DNA of 6,723 bases from an uncultured Bacilli bacterium (GCA_934132925.1 CAKPAL010000042.1:1-6723); one strand, 5' to 3'. Numbered from the stretch's first letter, positions 1-5,841 are shown. Numbers and translations: made by a program. The notes: a model not told the origin generated them from the sequence alone.

Positions 1-194
1 CTACCGCCTTGGAATATTATTCCATCACATAGTGATAATACGGATGGGTTTATTAGGTTATTGTCATAATTTAAAATGCCAATGATATCACATTTATTAT
101 GTAAATATTTTAGATTGTTTTTGGTTACTATTTGCATCATGGTATCATTTATTTCTTCATCACGGGCTACTATTCCTATAACGACATTACTCAT
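1..194 (-). CDS. Peptidase C26-type (gamma-glutamyl-GABA hydrolase-like) class I glutamine amidotransferase, N-terminal part only
   Basis: This partial gene begins with ATG at 194 and is open for 64 codons to the left edge of the window, so only the N-terminus is visible. It starts MSNVVIGIVARDEE and reaches CDGIIFQGG at residues about 56-64. An N-terminal IGI(V/T) strand followed by a DG(I/L)xxxGG turn is typical of the peptidase C26 branch of class I glutamine amidotransferases, which includes PuuD-like gamma-glutamyl-GABA hydrolases. The catalytic Cys, His and Glu would lie beyond the edge, so activity cannot be judged. Its ATG overlaps the TGA stop of the SpoVIF-like gene as ATGA, and no convincing Shine-Dalgarno site precedes it, so translation is probably coupled to that gene. 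The substrate is unknown; gamma-glutamyl peptide or amide hydrolysis is a family-level inference. Another amidotransferase-like fold is possible. Confidence 0.65.
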   Translation of the reverse strand, partial: MSNVVIGIVARDEEINDTMMQIVTKNNLKYLHNKCDIIGILNYDNNLINPSVLSLCDGIIFQGG

Positions 195-436
195 TTATCT
201 AAAAACTTATCTATGTCTTTTGGAACTTTGTCATTTAGAATAGTTTCTATTATTTTTTGCTCTTTCTCTTTTGATACTTCTCTTCCTGTCATTTTAGCTA
301 AATCATTTATAACTTCTTTTAGAGTTGTTTCGTCTTTCATATTACCTTTTTGTAATTTGTCTGCGAGTGATAATATGGTTTCTTTATTTACATTGGTTTT
401 TTTTTCTACTTTTTTAAAAAAATTATCTGAAAACAT
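191..436 (-). CDS. spoVIF: Stage VI sporulation protein F (SpoVIF/YjcC-like)
   Basis: This 81-residue protein is small, soluble, highly charged and mostly helical by composition. It begins MFSDNFFKKVEKKTNV and then carries ILSLADKLQKGNMKDE, an LKEVINDLAKMTGREVSKEKE stretch and a C-terminal VPKDIDKFLDK. The pattern FFxxVEKKTxV...ILxLAxxLQ...KDE...VSKEKE matches the family of Bacillus subtilis YjcC (SpoVIF), a protein needed late in spore coat assembly. The frame stays open upstream to an ATG at 457. I chose ATG 436 because AGGAGG at 445-450 lies eight bases before it, inside the longer reading. A promoter just upstream overlaps the end of the der intergenic gap. The stop overlaps the start of the downstream C26-type gene. 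Family assignment is from memory of the sequence pattern. Whether this organism really sporulates cannot be told from one gene. Confidence 0.8.
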   Translation of the reverse strand: MFSDNFFKKVEKKTNVNKETILSLADKLQKGNMKDETTLKEVINDLAKMTGREVSKEKEQKIIETILNDKVPKDIDKFLDK

Positions 437-444
437 AAAAAGGA

Positions 445-450
445 CCTCCT
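445..450 (-). promoter_or_regulatory. Ribosome binding site deciding the spoVIF start
   Basis: The perfect AGGAGG on the minus strand lies eight bases before ATG 436. It falls inside the longer frame that opens at ATG 457, which argues that the first seven codons of that frame are not translated. Confidence 0.85.
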
Positions 451-451
451 G

Positions 452-466
452 ATACATTATATGTAT
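452..466. repeat. Short inverted repeat over the spoVIF -10 box
   Basis: ATACAT and ATGTAT are perfect inverted copies separated by three bases, and the repeat spans the TATAAT box. It could be an operator or a chance palindrome in AT-rich DNA. Confidence 0.3.
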
Positions 467-484
467 GGAGATTCATTTTGTTAA
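456..484 (-). promoter_or_regulatory. Promoter for spoVIF and the C26-type gene
   Basis: On the minus strand, TTAACA (484-479) and TATAAT (461-456) are separated by 17 bases, a close match to the vegetative sigma-A consensus. The -35 box directly follows the der stop codon. The same bases also read AC, 16 bases, CATATAAT, which resembles the CATAnnnT -10 of late mother-cell sigma-K promoters. The last base of TATAAT is 20 bases before the start codon. The call is from the sequence only. Confidence 0.6.
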
Positions 485-1795
485 TTAATCATTTTTGTTT
501 TTATATTCTAATTTTATTGGTGTTCCTTCAAAATCAAAGTTTTCTCTTAATTTATTTTCTAAATATCTTTCATAAGAGAAATGTATTAGTTTATTACTAT
601 TTACAAATAGTGTGAACTTAGGTGGAAAAATACCAGTTTGTTGAGCAAATGATATTTTTAGTCTTTTTCCTTTATATGATGGTGGTGCTTTCATCATGAC
701 AGCATCTCTTATTACTTCATTTAAGACACTTGTTTTTATTTCTCTATGAGAGTTTTCGTAGGCTTTATCAATTTCAGGCATGATAGTAAATATTCTTTTT
801 TTAGTTAGAGCTGAAACAAAGGTTACTTTAGCATAGGATAGGAATTTGAACTCTGCTCTTACTAGCTTTGTAAAACTAGCAATATCGTTTTTATCGTTTA
901 CAGTATCCCATTTATTGACGACGATTACAATTGGCTTTCCTTCTTCTAGGGCATAACTTGCTATATGTTTATCATGTTCAATAATACCTTCTTCAGCATT
1001 TATTACTAGGAGGCATACATCACTTCTTTCAATGGCTTTCATTGATCTTAAAACAGAATATTTTTCTATTCTTTCAAATATTTTACCACTTTTTCTTATT
1101 CCAGCAGTATCGATAGCAACATATTTCTTTTTATTATAAGTAAACTCGGTATCGATGGCATCTCTTGTCGTTCCAGCAATAGGAGATACAATTACTTTTT
1201 CTTCGTTTAATAAGGCATTTACGAGGCTACTTTTACCAACGTTTGGTCTGCCTATTAAACAAAATTTTATACGATCATCTGGTTCTTCTTCATCAGTTAA
1301 TTCGTTAAAGTCCTTGGTAATACTATCTAATAAATCTGTTAAACCTAATGAATGTTCACCGCTTACTGGTAATACTTCTTCAAAGCCTAGTTCGTAGTAG
1401 TTATAGATGTTTTCTTCTCTTTTAACATTATCTAATTTATTAACTACCACTATTACTCTTTTTCCTGATTTCATTAATATGTCTCTAATTACATAATCAT
1501 TTTGATTTAATTCTTCTAATCCGTCTACAACAAACAGAATAATTTCTGCTTCTTCGATAGCTATATTAGCTTGAACTATTATTTCATCATTAAAATCTTC
1601 TTCTGATACATCTATTCCTCCTGTATCAATTAGATGAAATTTATAGTTATTATATAGTACTGTTCCATATATTCGATCTCTTGTTACACCAGGAGTGTCT
1701 TCGATTATTGATACTTTTTTACCTATTAATTTATTAAATATTGTTGATTTTCCAACATTTGGTCTTCCCACTATTGCTACTGATGGTACTTTCAT
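485..1795 (-). CDS. der: Ribosome-assembly double GTPase Der (EngA)
   Basis: Der is an essential GTPase that helps late assembly of the 50S ribosomal subunit in the cytoplasm. Two complete GTPase domains are visible. The first has GRPNVGKS (residues 10-17), DTGG (57-60) and NKLD (119-122). The second has GRPNVGKS (182-189), DTAG (229-232) and NKWD (294-297). A C-terminal KH-like domain follows from about residue 350, with the APPSYKGKRLK and PPKFTLFVN segments usual for the family. The longest frame starts at a GTG at 1804. I chose ATG 1795 because AGAGGTG (1802-1808) sits six bases before it and would overlap the GTG. This gives 436 residues, the usual length for Bacillota Der. An extended -10 promoter precedes it. 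It lies two genes after the other assembly GTPase, EngB. No key residue is missing. Confidence 0.98.
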   Translation of the reverse strand: MKVPSVAIVGRPNVGKSTIFNKLIGKKVSIIEDTPGVTRDRIYGTVLYNNYKFHLIDTGGIDVSEEDFNDEIIVQANIAIEEAEIILFVVDGLEELNQNDYVIRDILMKSGKRVIVVVNKLDNVKREENIYNYYELGFEEVLPVSGEHSLGLTDLLDSITKDFNELTDEEEPDDRIKFCLIGRPNVGKSSLVNALLNEEKVIVSPIAGTTRDAIDTEFTYNKKKYVAIDTAGIRKSGKIFERIEKYSVLRSMKAIERSDVCLLVINAEEGIIEHDKHIASYALEEGKPIVIVVNKWDTVNDKNDIASFTKLVRAEFKFLSYAKVTFVSALTKKRIFTIMPEIDKAYENSHREIKTSVLNEVIRDAVMMKAPPSYKGKRLKISFAQQTGIFPPKFTLFVNSNKLIHFSYERYLENKLRENFDFEGTPIKLEYKNKND

Positions 1796-1801
1796 GTAAA
1801 T

Positions 1802-1808
1802 CACCTCT
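1802..1808 (-). promoter_or_regulatory. Ribosome binding site deciding the der start
   Basis: AGAGGTG on the minus strand is six bases before ATG 1795. Its last three bases are the GTG that opens the longer frame at 1804, so that GTG is more likely part of the binding site than a start codon. Confidence 0.85.
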
Positions 1809-1817
1809 TCGTTTAGT

Positions 1818-1826
1818 ATTATATCA
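1818..1826 (-). promoter_or_regulatory. Extended -10 promoter for der
   Basis: The minus strand reads TGATATAAT, a perfect TATAAT with an upstream TGn extension. No good -35 box is present at 17 bases, as expected when the extended -10 carries recognition. The box ends 23 bases before ATG 1795. Confidence 0.6.
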
Positions 1827-1832
1827 GAAAAT

Positions 1833-1853
1833 AAAAAAAAATACTATACTTTT
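1833..1853 (-). terminator. Possible weak terminator at the end of the 153-residue gene
   Basis: AAAAGTA (1853-1847) can pair with TATTTTT (1843-1837), leaving the TAG stop codon as a three-base loop, and the T run continues to 1833. The stem is almost all A-T pairs with one G-T, so it may be too weak to act alone. Confidence 0.35.
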
Positions 1854-2305
1854 ATTTTTAGTCCGTTATTTATTATTTGGTATGTGTCCTCGTATATTAC
1901 TTCTGATACTTCTAGTAATCTTAAATATTTGGCTTTATTTATTTTGCTTTCTAGTTCTAGATAGAAATTATTTTTGTAATAATATATTTTATTTTTATAG
2001 TCTTTTTTTATGTCAAAGTAATCTATTTTATATAGAAGTGGGGTATCAGTATGAATAATTATTTTTACTTCTATTTCATCTTTCTTATAATAAATGTTTT
2101 TATCGTTTTTTACTTGGATTATAGTTCCATAGTTAATATCTTGATATATTTCTAAATATGTTAGTCCGTATAGTTTACTTTTTTTATTTATTTTTTTTAT
2201 TATTTCTTTGGTTAATTCTTGGACTTTTACTTGATTATATATATCTATTATTTGGTTGGGCATTTTTATTTGATAGGTATCTTTAAATAATTTTGTTATT
2301 ATCAT
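1844..2305 (-). CDS. Unrecognised 153-residue lysine- and tyrosine-rich protein
   Basis: I do not recognise this family. The protein begins MIITKLFKDTYQIKMPNQ, has no signal peptide or membrane segment, and alternates charged and beta-branched residues. Isoleucine, lysine and tyrosine dominate, partly because the genome is AT-rich. Segments such as YGLTYLEIYQ, YGTIIQVKND and EIEVKIIIHTDTPLLYK look like successive beta strands, with a likely helix around residues 29-41 (KVQELTKEIIKKI). This suggests a small alpha/beta domain. ATG 2305 is preceded by a GGAAGTG ribosome site; an overlapping ATG just upstream is out of frame. It lies between engB and der, with gaps of about 50 bases, so it may be co-transcribed with engB, because no convincing promoter or terminator separates them. 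A link to ribosome assembly is only a guess from position. Confidence 0.8.
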   Translation of the reverse strand: MIITKLFKDTYQIKMPNQIIDIYNQVKVQELTKEIIKKINKKSKLYGLTYLEIYQDINYGTIIQVKNDKNIYYKKDEIEVKIIIHTDTPLLYKIDYFDIKKDYKNKIYYYKNNFYLELESKINKAKYLRLLEVSEVIYEDTYQIINNGLKIKV

Positions 2306-2354
2306 ATTTCACTTCCATAATAATTTATGAAAAAAAATGAAAAGGGAAACTCTA

Positions 2355-2936
2355 TTATAGATATTTCTCTATTTCATTATATACCTCATTTTTACCAGTC
2401 TTTGTTACACTAGAAAATAGTATTATATCGTTTTCACTATTTAAATTTAATTCTTTAATAATAATGCTTTTATTTTTTTGATGACTATTTTTTGGTACTT
2501 TATCTACTTTGGTACATATTATAGTTACTGGTATATTGTAGTATTTTAAATAATTATACATTAATATATCGTCTTCAGTTGGTTTATGTCTAAAGTCTAT
2601 TAGAAGAAAGACCATTTGTAAATTTGCTCTTGATTTTAAATAACTTTCTATTATTAGGCCAAATCTTTTCTTTAGAGAATTTCTTACTTTAGCAAAGCCA
2701 TATCCCGGGGCATCTACTAGGTAAAATTCATCATTTATTTTATAGAAGTTAAGGGTTTGGGTTTTACCTGGAGTTGCTGATGTTCTGGCATAATTTTTTC
2801 TATTTATTATTGAGTTAATAAAGCTACTTTTACCAACATTACTTCTTCCTACTAGTAAGAACTCTTTTTTATTGTCTGTTGGATATTGGCTTTCCCTAAC
2901 AGCAGATATTATTAATTCAATAGTACTTATTTTCAT
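2355..2936 (-). CDS. engB: Ribosome-biogenesis GTP-binding protein EngB (YsxC)
   Basis: EngB is a small cytoplasmic GTPase required for maturation of the large ribosomal subunit in many bacteria. The 193-residue product has the full motif set: GRSNVGKSS at 30-38 (P-loop), TPGKTQTLNFY at 55-65 with the G2 threonine, DAPGYGFAKV at 75-84 (G3), TKVDKV at 142-147 (G4, with the Thr that replaces Asn in this family) and SSVTKTG at 175-181 (G5). Length is usual for YsxC. ATG 2936 has a GGTGAG-type ribosome site about eight bases upstream and a near-consensus promoter that overlaps the preceding terminator. The order engB, unknown gene, der puts two 50S-assembly GTPases close together. In many Bacillota engB instead follows lon, so this context differs from that common arrangement. 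Confidence 0.97.
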   Translation of the reverse strand: MKISTIELIISAVRESQYPTDNKKEFLLVGRSNVGKSSFINSIINRKNYARTSATPGKTQTLNFYKINDEFYLVDAPGYGFAKVRNSLKKRFGLIIESYLKSRANLQMVFLLIDFRHKPTEDDILMYNYLKYYNIPVTIICTKVDKVPKNSHQKNKSIIIKELNLNSENDIILFSSVTKTGKNEVYNEIEKYL

Positions 2937-2954
2937 ATTTCTCTCACCGAGATA

Positions 2955-2983
2955 ATTTTATCATAATATAGAAAAAAAAGCAA
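2955..2983 (-). promoter_or_regulatory. Promoter for engB, overlapping the upstream terminator
   Basis: On the minus strand, TTGCTT (2983-2978) and TAAAAT (2960-2955) are 17 bases apart, and TGA directly precedes the -10, giving an extended -10. The box ends 19 bases before ATG 2936. The -35 lies within the right arm of the terminator hairpin. Confidence 0.6.
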
Positions 2984-2992
2984 ATTGCTTTT
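2972..2992 (-). terminator. Intrinsic terminator of the HEFTH protein gene
   Basis: The minus strand reads AAAAGCAA, one base, TTGCTTTT, a perfect inverted repeat, and its final T tract continues to eight bases ending at 2972. It starts six bases after the stop codon at 2998. The stem has few G-C pairs, but the T tract is good. Confidence 0.7.
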
Positions 2993-2997
2993 GTCTT

Positions 2998-3525
2998 CTA
3001 TTTTGGTTTATATTTTTTAACTAATTTTTTAGCTGTTTTTTCTAGCTTAATAGGATTGTCTTCTTTTGCTTGATGGGTTAACATTTGTTCTTGAATATTT
3101 AGTGATATTATGTAATCTATTTTACTTGTAGGTGTTATATTATTATTTAATTTATCAATAAATGCTTTTGCTGTTTCTGTATAGTTTTCTTTTAGGTATA
3201 CTCTTTCATATAACATTGGTAGTACTTCACTATCTTTGCCAATGGTTACTTTTTTATTTAAGTGTTTATATAATAATAAGCCATGAGTAAATTCATGAAT
3301 GTTTATTAGAAGGGTTTCTTCATTCTTTATATAAGGAACTATTATTTGTATTTTTTGTAGTTTGTTGTTTTTAAACATGTAATAGCAGCCTATGAAGCAA
3401 CGATATTCTTCTTCAGAATAATCAAAGAAGATGCCATTCGCATACAAATATTTTAGGGCTTCTTCATTATATAATTTATGTTTTTTTAGAAAGTCTATAA
3501 ATACTTTGTGATAATCTTTTTTCAT
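2998..3525 (-). CDS. Small putative zinc metallopeptidase with HEFTH motif
   Basis: This 175-residue protein has no signal peptide or membrane segment. Residues 73-86 read LINIHEFTHGLLLY, so H77, E78 and H81 form a HExxH zinc site on a predicted helix. Downstream, SEVLPMLYERVY at 99-110 offers E100 as a third ligand, 19 residues after H81, with E107 following. This HExxH...E layout recalls the gluzincin arrangement in M3-type oligopeptidases, but the protein is far shorter than those enzymes. I therefore call only a minimal zincin-like protein, and the true family is unknown. ATG 3525 is preceded by AGGGAG at six bases and by an extended -10 promoter. A terminator follows. It sits beside the YugP-like peptidase but has its own signals, so shared function is not implied. 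The lysine-rich tail suggests nucleic-acid or acidic-surface contact, or merely AT bias. Confidence 0.75.
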   Translation of the reverse strand: MKKDYHKVFIDFLKKHKLYNEEALKYLYANGIFFDYSEEEYRCFIGCYYMFKNNKLQKIQIIVPYIKNEETLLINIHEFTHGLLLYKHLNKKVTIGKDSEVLPMLYERVYLKENYTETAKAFIDKLNNNITPTSKIDYIISLNIQEQMLTHQAKEDNPIKLEKTAKKLVKKYKPK

Positions 3526-3545
3526 ATGTTACTCCCTGTAAATGA

Positions 3546-3554
3546 ATTATAACA
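3546..3554 (-). promoter_or_regulatory. Extended -10 promoter for the HEFTH protein gene
   Basis: The minus strand reads TGTTATAAT, a perfect extended -10. The -35 region is poor and T-rich because it lies in the T tract of the preceding terminator. The box ends 21 bases before ATG 3525. Confidence 0.6.
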
Positions 3555-3562
3555 TACTTAAT

Positions 3563-3589
3563 AAAAAAAGAAAAGGACTAGTTGTCCCT
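3563..3589 (-). terminator. Terminator of the YugP-like gene, spanning its stop codon
   Basis: AGGGAC (3589-3584) pairs with GTCCTT (3578-3573) around a five-base loop, AACTA. TTC and seven more T follow. The TAG stop at 3580-3578 begins in the loop and ends in the right arm, so the hairpin uses the last coding bases. Confidence 0.75.
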
Positions 3590-4261
3590 GCTTGTAAATA
3601 TTAAAACATATCTTAATATTTCTAATAATGTTGATAACATGGATGCTACATAAGTAAAGGCCGCTGCCGCAAGCATGTTTTTTGCTGCAGGTAATTCTTC
3701 GTTATCTAATAATTTGAGATTTTCTAGTTCTTTTATGGCTCTTTTTGAAGCATTAAATTCAACAGGAAGTGTTATTAATTGAAATACTAATAAGGATAGT
3801 AGTAGTATTATACCTATTTCCATTAATTTATATGAAAAGATGGCTCCAATTAATATGGCTAAATATCCTAGATGAGTACATATATTTACAGTAGGAACTA
3901 TTTTGCTTCTTATTCGCATTGGTTTATAATTTACTTTGTCTTGGATAGCATGACCACATTCATGGGCTGCTACTGCAAGGGATGCAATGCTAGATCCATG
4001 GTAGATATCTGTTGACAATTTTATTACTTTTTTTGATGGATCGTAGTGATCTGTTAGATTTCCTTTAGTTTCTAATACCATGATGTCTTGTAAATTATTT
4101 TTATCTAATATTTTTCTAGCGGCATCGAAACCTGTTAAATCTTTATTATTTAGTTTTCTTTTGTATTTACTATATGATACGGACACTAATATTTGTGCTA
4201 TTATAGTTACTAATAGTCCAATCCATATTAATAGGTCATAAGTTATTATATTATTATTCAT
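3578..4261 (-). CDS. yugP: YugP-family membrane zinc metallopeptidase
   Basis: This 227-residue protein matches the YugP-type neutral zinc metallopeptidase family (Zn_peptidase_2), which is membrane-anchored and of poorly known physiological substrate. A first hydrophobic segment spans about residues 8-28. The zinc site AAHECGHAIQ has H100, E101 and H104. LPVEFNASKRA at 165-175 contains E168, the expected third ligand in the family's conserved EF(D/N)AS motif. Further hydrophobic segments run about 129-147, 148-166 and 195-221, so the catalytic loop sits between segments one and two. Length is close to that of B. subtilis YugP. ATG 4261 is preceded by AGGAGG seven bases away, an unambiguous start. 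A TATAAT box lies upstream, and a terminator overlaps the stop. Asn in place of the frequent Asp at 170 is a mild variation. Function in this organism is not known. Confidence 0.93.
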   Translation of the reverse strand: MNNNIITYDLLIWIGLLVTIIAQILVSVSYSKYKRKLNNKDLTGFDAARKILDKNNLQDIMVLETKGNLTDHYDPSKKVIKLSTDIYHGSSIASLAVAAHECGHAIQDKVNYKPMRIRSKIVPTVNICTHLGYLAILIGAIFSYKLMEIGIILLLSLLVFQLITLPVEFNASKRAIKELENLKLLDNEELPAAKNMLAAAAFTYVASMLSTLLEILRYVLIFTSRDN

Positions 4262-4280
4262 TTTGTTTCCTCCTACAAGT

Positions 4281-4286
4281 ATTATA
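4281..4286 (-). promoter_or_regulatory. Candidate -10 box for the YugP-like gene
   Basis: A perfect TATAAT on the minus strand ends 20 bases before ATG 4261. There is no TGn extension, and no good -35 is found at 16-18 bases. A 12-base palindrome, ATATTTAAATAT, lies directly upstream at 4287-4298. The call rests on position and the hexamer. Confidence 0.45.
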
Positions 4287-4315
4287 ATATTTAAATATGG
4301 TAAAATTATGTGATT

Positions 4316-4984
4316 TTAAAAGATATTAAAAGGGTATCTATTTGGCTTATTTAAGGCAAATGTTAATGGTTCTTTAGTAGTAGGGTGGGTAAATGTTATG
4401 CTTTCGGCAAATAAGGCAATATTTATATTATTATTGTTGTTATGACCATATTTGGTGTCTCCTACTAAAGGATGATTTCGACTAGAAAATTGAACTCTTA
4501 TTTGATGAGAACGGCCAGTAATTAAATTTATTTTTATTAGGGAAAGATGGTCTTTTTCTTTTAATACTTGGTATTCTAAAGCAGAATACTTTCCTTTTTC
4601 TTTGGTAGTTATGGTACTTATATTTTTTTCTTTATTTTTGATGAGATAATCTTCTAGTTTTCCTTTTTGTGATGGGTATCCTTCTACAACTGCTAGGTAT
4701 GTTTTATGAAAGGTATTATTTCTTATTTCTTCACTTAGTCTTGAAGCTGCTTTTGAAGTTTTGGCAAATACCATAATTCCTCCTACCGGTCTATCTAATC
4801 GATGAACTAGTCCTATATACGCATCTCCTTTTTTCTTTTCTTTTTTGATACGATAATTTTTTAAAATAGTGATCATATCAATATCTTTACTTATATCTTC
4901 TTGAACTGGTATATTTACTGGTTTTTCTACTACTAGAAGATGGTTATCTTCATATATTATGTTAATCTTTGGTAACTCTTGCAT
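4316..4984 (-). CDS. RluA-family RNA pseudouridine synthase
   Basis: This enzyme would isomerise uridine to pseudouridine in rRNA or tRNA. From ATG 4984 it has 222 residues. NIIYEDNHLLVVEKP at 8-22 is the family's N-terminal strand motif, HRLDRPVGGIMV at 61-72 holds the catalytic D64, and LITGRSHQIRVQ at 154-165 with GDTKYG at 175-180 completes the active-site core. There is no S4 RNA-binding domain before the catalytic part, so it is a short RluA-type enzyme. A five-Asn run follows GDTKYGH. The frame is open to a GTG at 4993; I prefer ATG 4984, but neither start has a strong Shine-Dalgarno site. The gene overlaps the end of the methyltransferase gene by 23 bases (32 from GTG), so translation is probably coupled. 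The exact RNA target cannot be told from sequence. Confidence 0.93.
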   Translation of the reverse strand: MQELPKINIIYEDNHLLVVEKPVNIPVQEDISKDIDMITILKNYRIKKEKKKGDAYIGLVHRLDRPVGGIMVFAKTSKAASRLSEEIRNNTFHKTYLAVVEGYPSQKGKLEDYLIKNKEKNISTITTKEKGKYSALEYQVLKEKDHLSLIKINLITGRSHQIRVQFSSRNHPLVGDTKYGHNNNNNINIALFAESITFTHPTTKEPLTFALNKPNRYPFNIF

Positions 4985-5822
4985 ATATTCCACAAGGTAG
5001 TATTAATTTATCTTCGGTTACGGGTAGACAGTTTTCACCAGTTTCTATTTTGCAGTTTGGGAAGTTTTGTTTCAAGATATTTTCAAGAGATATATGACTT
5101 ATTCCAGTTGTATAACAACTTATTAATAGAAATGAGAAATCTTCAGATAATACTCTTTTTACAGCATTTAGTAGACGAGGAAAATCATTTTCAAATTTCC
5201 ATACTTCTTTATTGGGACCTCTTCCATAACTTGGTGGGTCCATAATGATACCATCGTATTTTCTTTCTCTTCTTTCTTCTCTTTCTAAAAATTTTATAGT
5301 GTCTTCAGTTATAAATCTTATTTTGTTATTCTCTAGATGACATAATTTCATGTTTTCTTTGGCCCATTCATTTATTCCTTTGGAAGCATCAACATGAACT
5401 ACTTCATCTGTTCCTGCACTAGAAGCTGCCATGGTAGCACATCCAGTGTAGGCAAATAGATTTAATACTTTCATTTCACTATGAATTTCTTTATATTCTT
5501 TTATTTTTGCTTGAATGAAGTCCCAATTTGCTGCTTGTTCAGGGAATATACCGGTATGTTTAAAATTAGTAGGTGATACTTTAAAGGTTAGTTCATTATA
5601 ATTTACAGTCCAAGATTCGGGTAATTTTTTTCTGAATTCCCAAGAACCACCACCTTCTGTACTTCTGTGGTAGTAGGCATCAAAATCATTCCATTTATCT
5701 TTTTTATTCCATATTATTTGAGGATCGGGTCTTACTAAAATAATATTTTTCCATCTTTCTAATTTTTCACCGTTTCCTGTTTTTATACATTCATAATCTT
5801 TCCATTTATTACTTATATTCAT
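4962..5822 (-). CDS. Class I SAM-dependent methyltransferase, RlmI-like (probable rRNA methyltransferase)
   Basis: This 286-residue protein has the Rossmann methyltransferase motifs of the RlmI-like family. VLNLFAYTGCATMAA (about 119-133) is the SAM-binding motif I, HVDAS (143-147) ends strand two with the ribose-binding acid, DPPSYGRGPNKEVWK (195-209) is motif IV, and LLISCYTTG (232-240) contains a cysteine near where RlmI-type m5C enzymes have SCS. The N-terminal 110 residues, with RPDPQIIW and a GGGSWEF segment, replace the PUA domain of E. coli RlmI. Cytosine-C5 methylation of 23S rRNA is plausible but not proven. The longest frame starts at ATG 5837; I chose ATG 5822 because GAGGTG (5830-5835) lies seven bases before it. 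A strong extended -10 promoter precedes the gene. It overlaps the pseudouridine synthase gene, making a two-gene RNA-modification unit. Confidence 0.92.
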   Translation of the reverse strand: MNISNKWKDYECIKTGNGEKLERWKNIILVRPDPQIIWNKKDKWNDFDAYYHRSTEGGGSWEFRKKLPESWTVNYNELTFKVSPTNFKHTGIFPEQAANWDFIQAKIKEYKEIHSEMKVLNLFAYTGCATMAASSAGTDEVVHVDASKGINEWAKENMKLCHLENNKIRFITEDTIKFLEREERRERKYDGIIMDPPSYGRGPNKEVWKFENDFPRLLNAVKRVLSEDFSFLLISCYTTGISHISLENILKQNFPNCKIETGENCLPVTEDKLILPCGIYARVTKD

Positions 5823-5829
5823 TTTTTTG

Positions 5830-5835
5830 CACCTC
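5830..5835 (-). promoter_or_regulatory. Ribosome binding site deciding the methyltransferase start
   Basis: GAGGTG on the minus strand is seven bases before ATG 5822 and lies within the longer frame from ATG 5837. The upstream ATG has no such site. Confidence 0.8.
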
Positions 5836-5841
5836 ATGTTT

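Noticed and set aside
132..452. Plus-strand frame of 106 residues opposite spoVIF
   Set aside because: It lies antisense to a recognisable gene, has a Phe/Ser/Ile-rich low-complexity product and no ribosome site.
1155..1397. Plus-strand frame inside der
   Set aside because: It is fully antisense to conserved GTPase coding sequence and has no family features.
1796..1804. GTG start for Der at 1804
   Set aside because: The GTG overlaps the Shine-Dalgarno site of ATG 1795, and the shorter form has the usual family length.
1741..2058. Plus-strand frame across the der start and the unknown gene
   Set aside because: Its hydrophobic Leu-rich product arises from the complement of AT-rich coding DNA; it spans two minus-strand genes and the der promoter.
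4287..4298. Palindrome ATATTTAAATAT upstream of the YugP-like gene as an operator
   Set aside because: Short A-T-only palindromes are expected often by chance here, and a similar one (TATTTTAAAATA, 5853-5864) differs in sequence, so no shared motif is supported.
4979..5245. Plus-strand frame inside the methyltransferase gene
   Set aside because: It is antisense to motif IV of a clear enzyme and no start signal is present.
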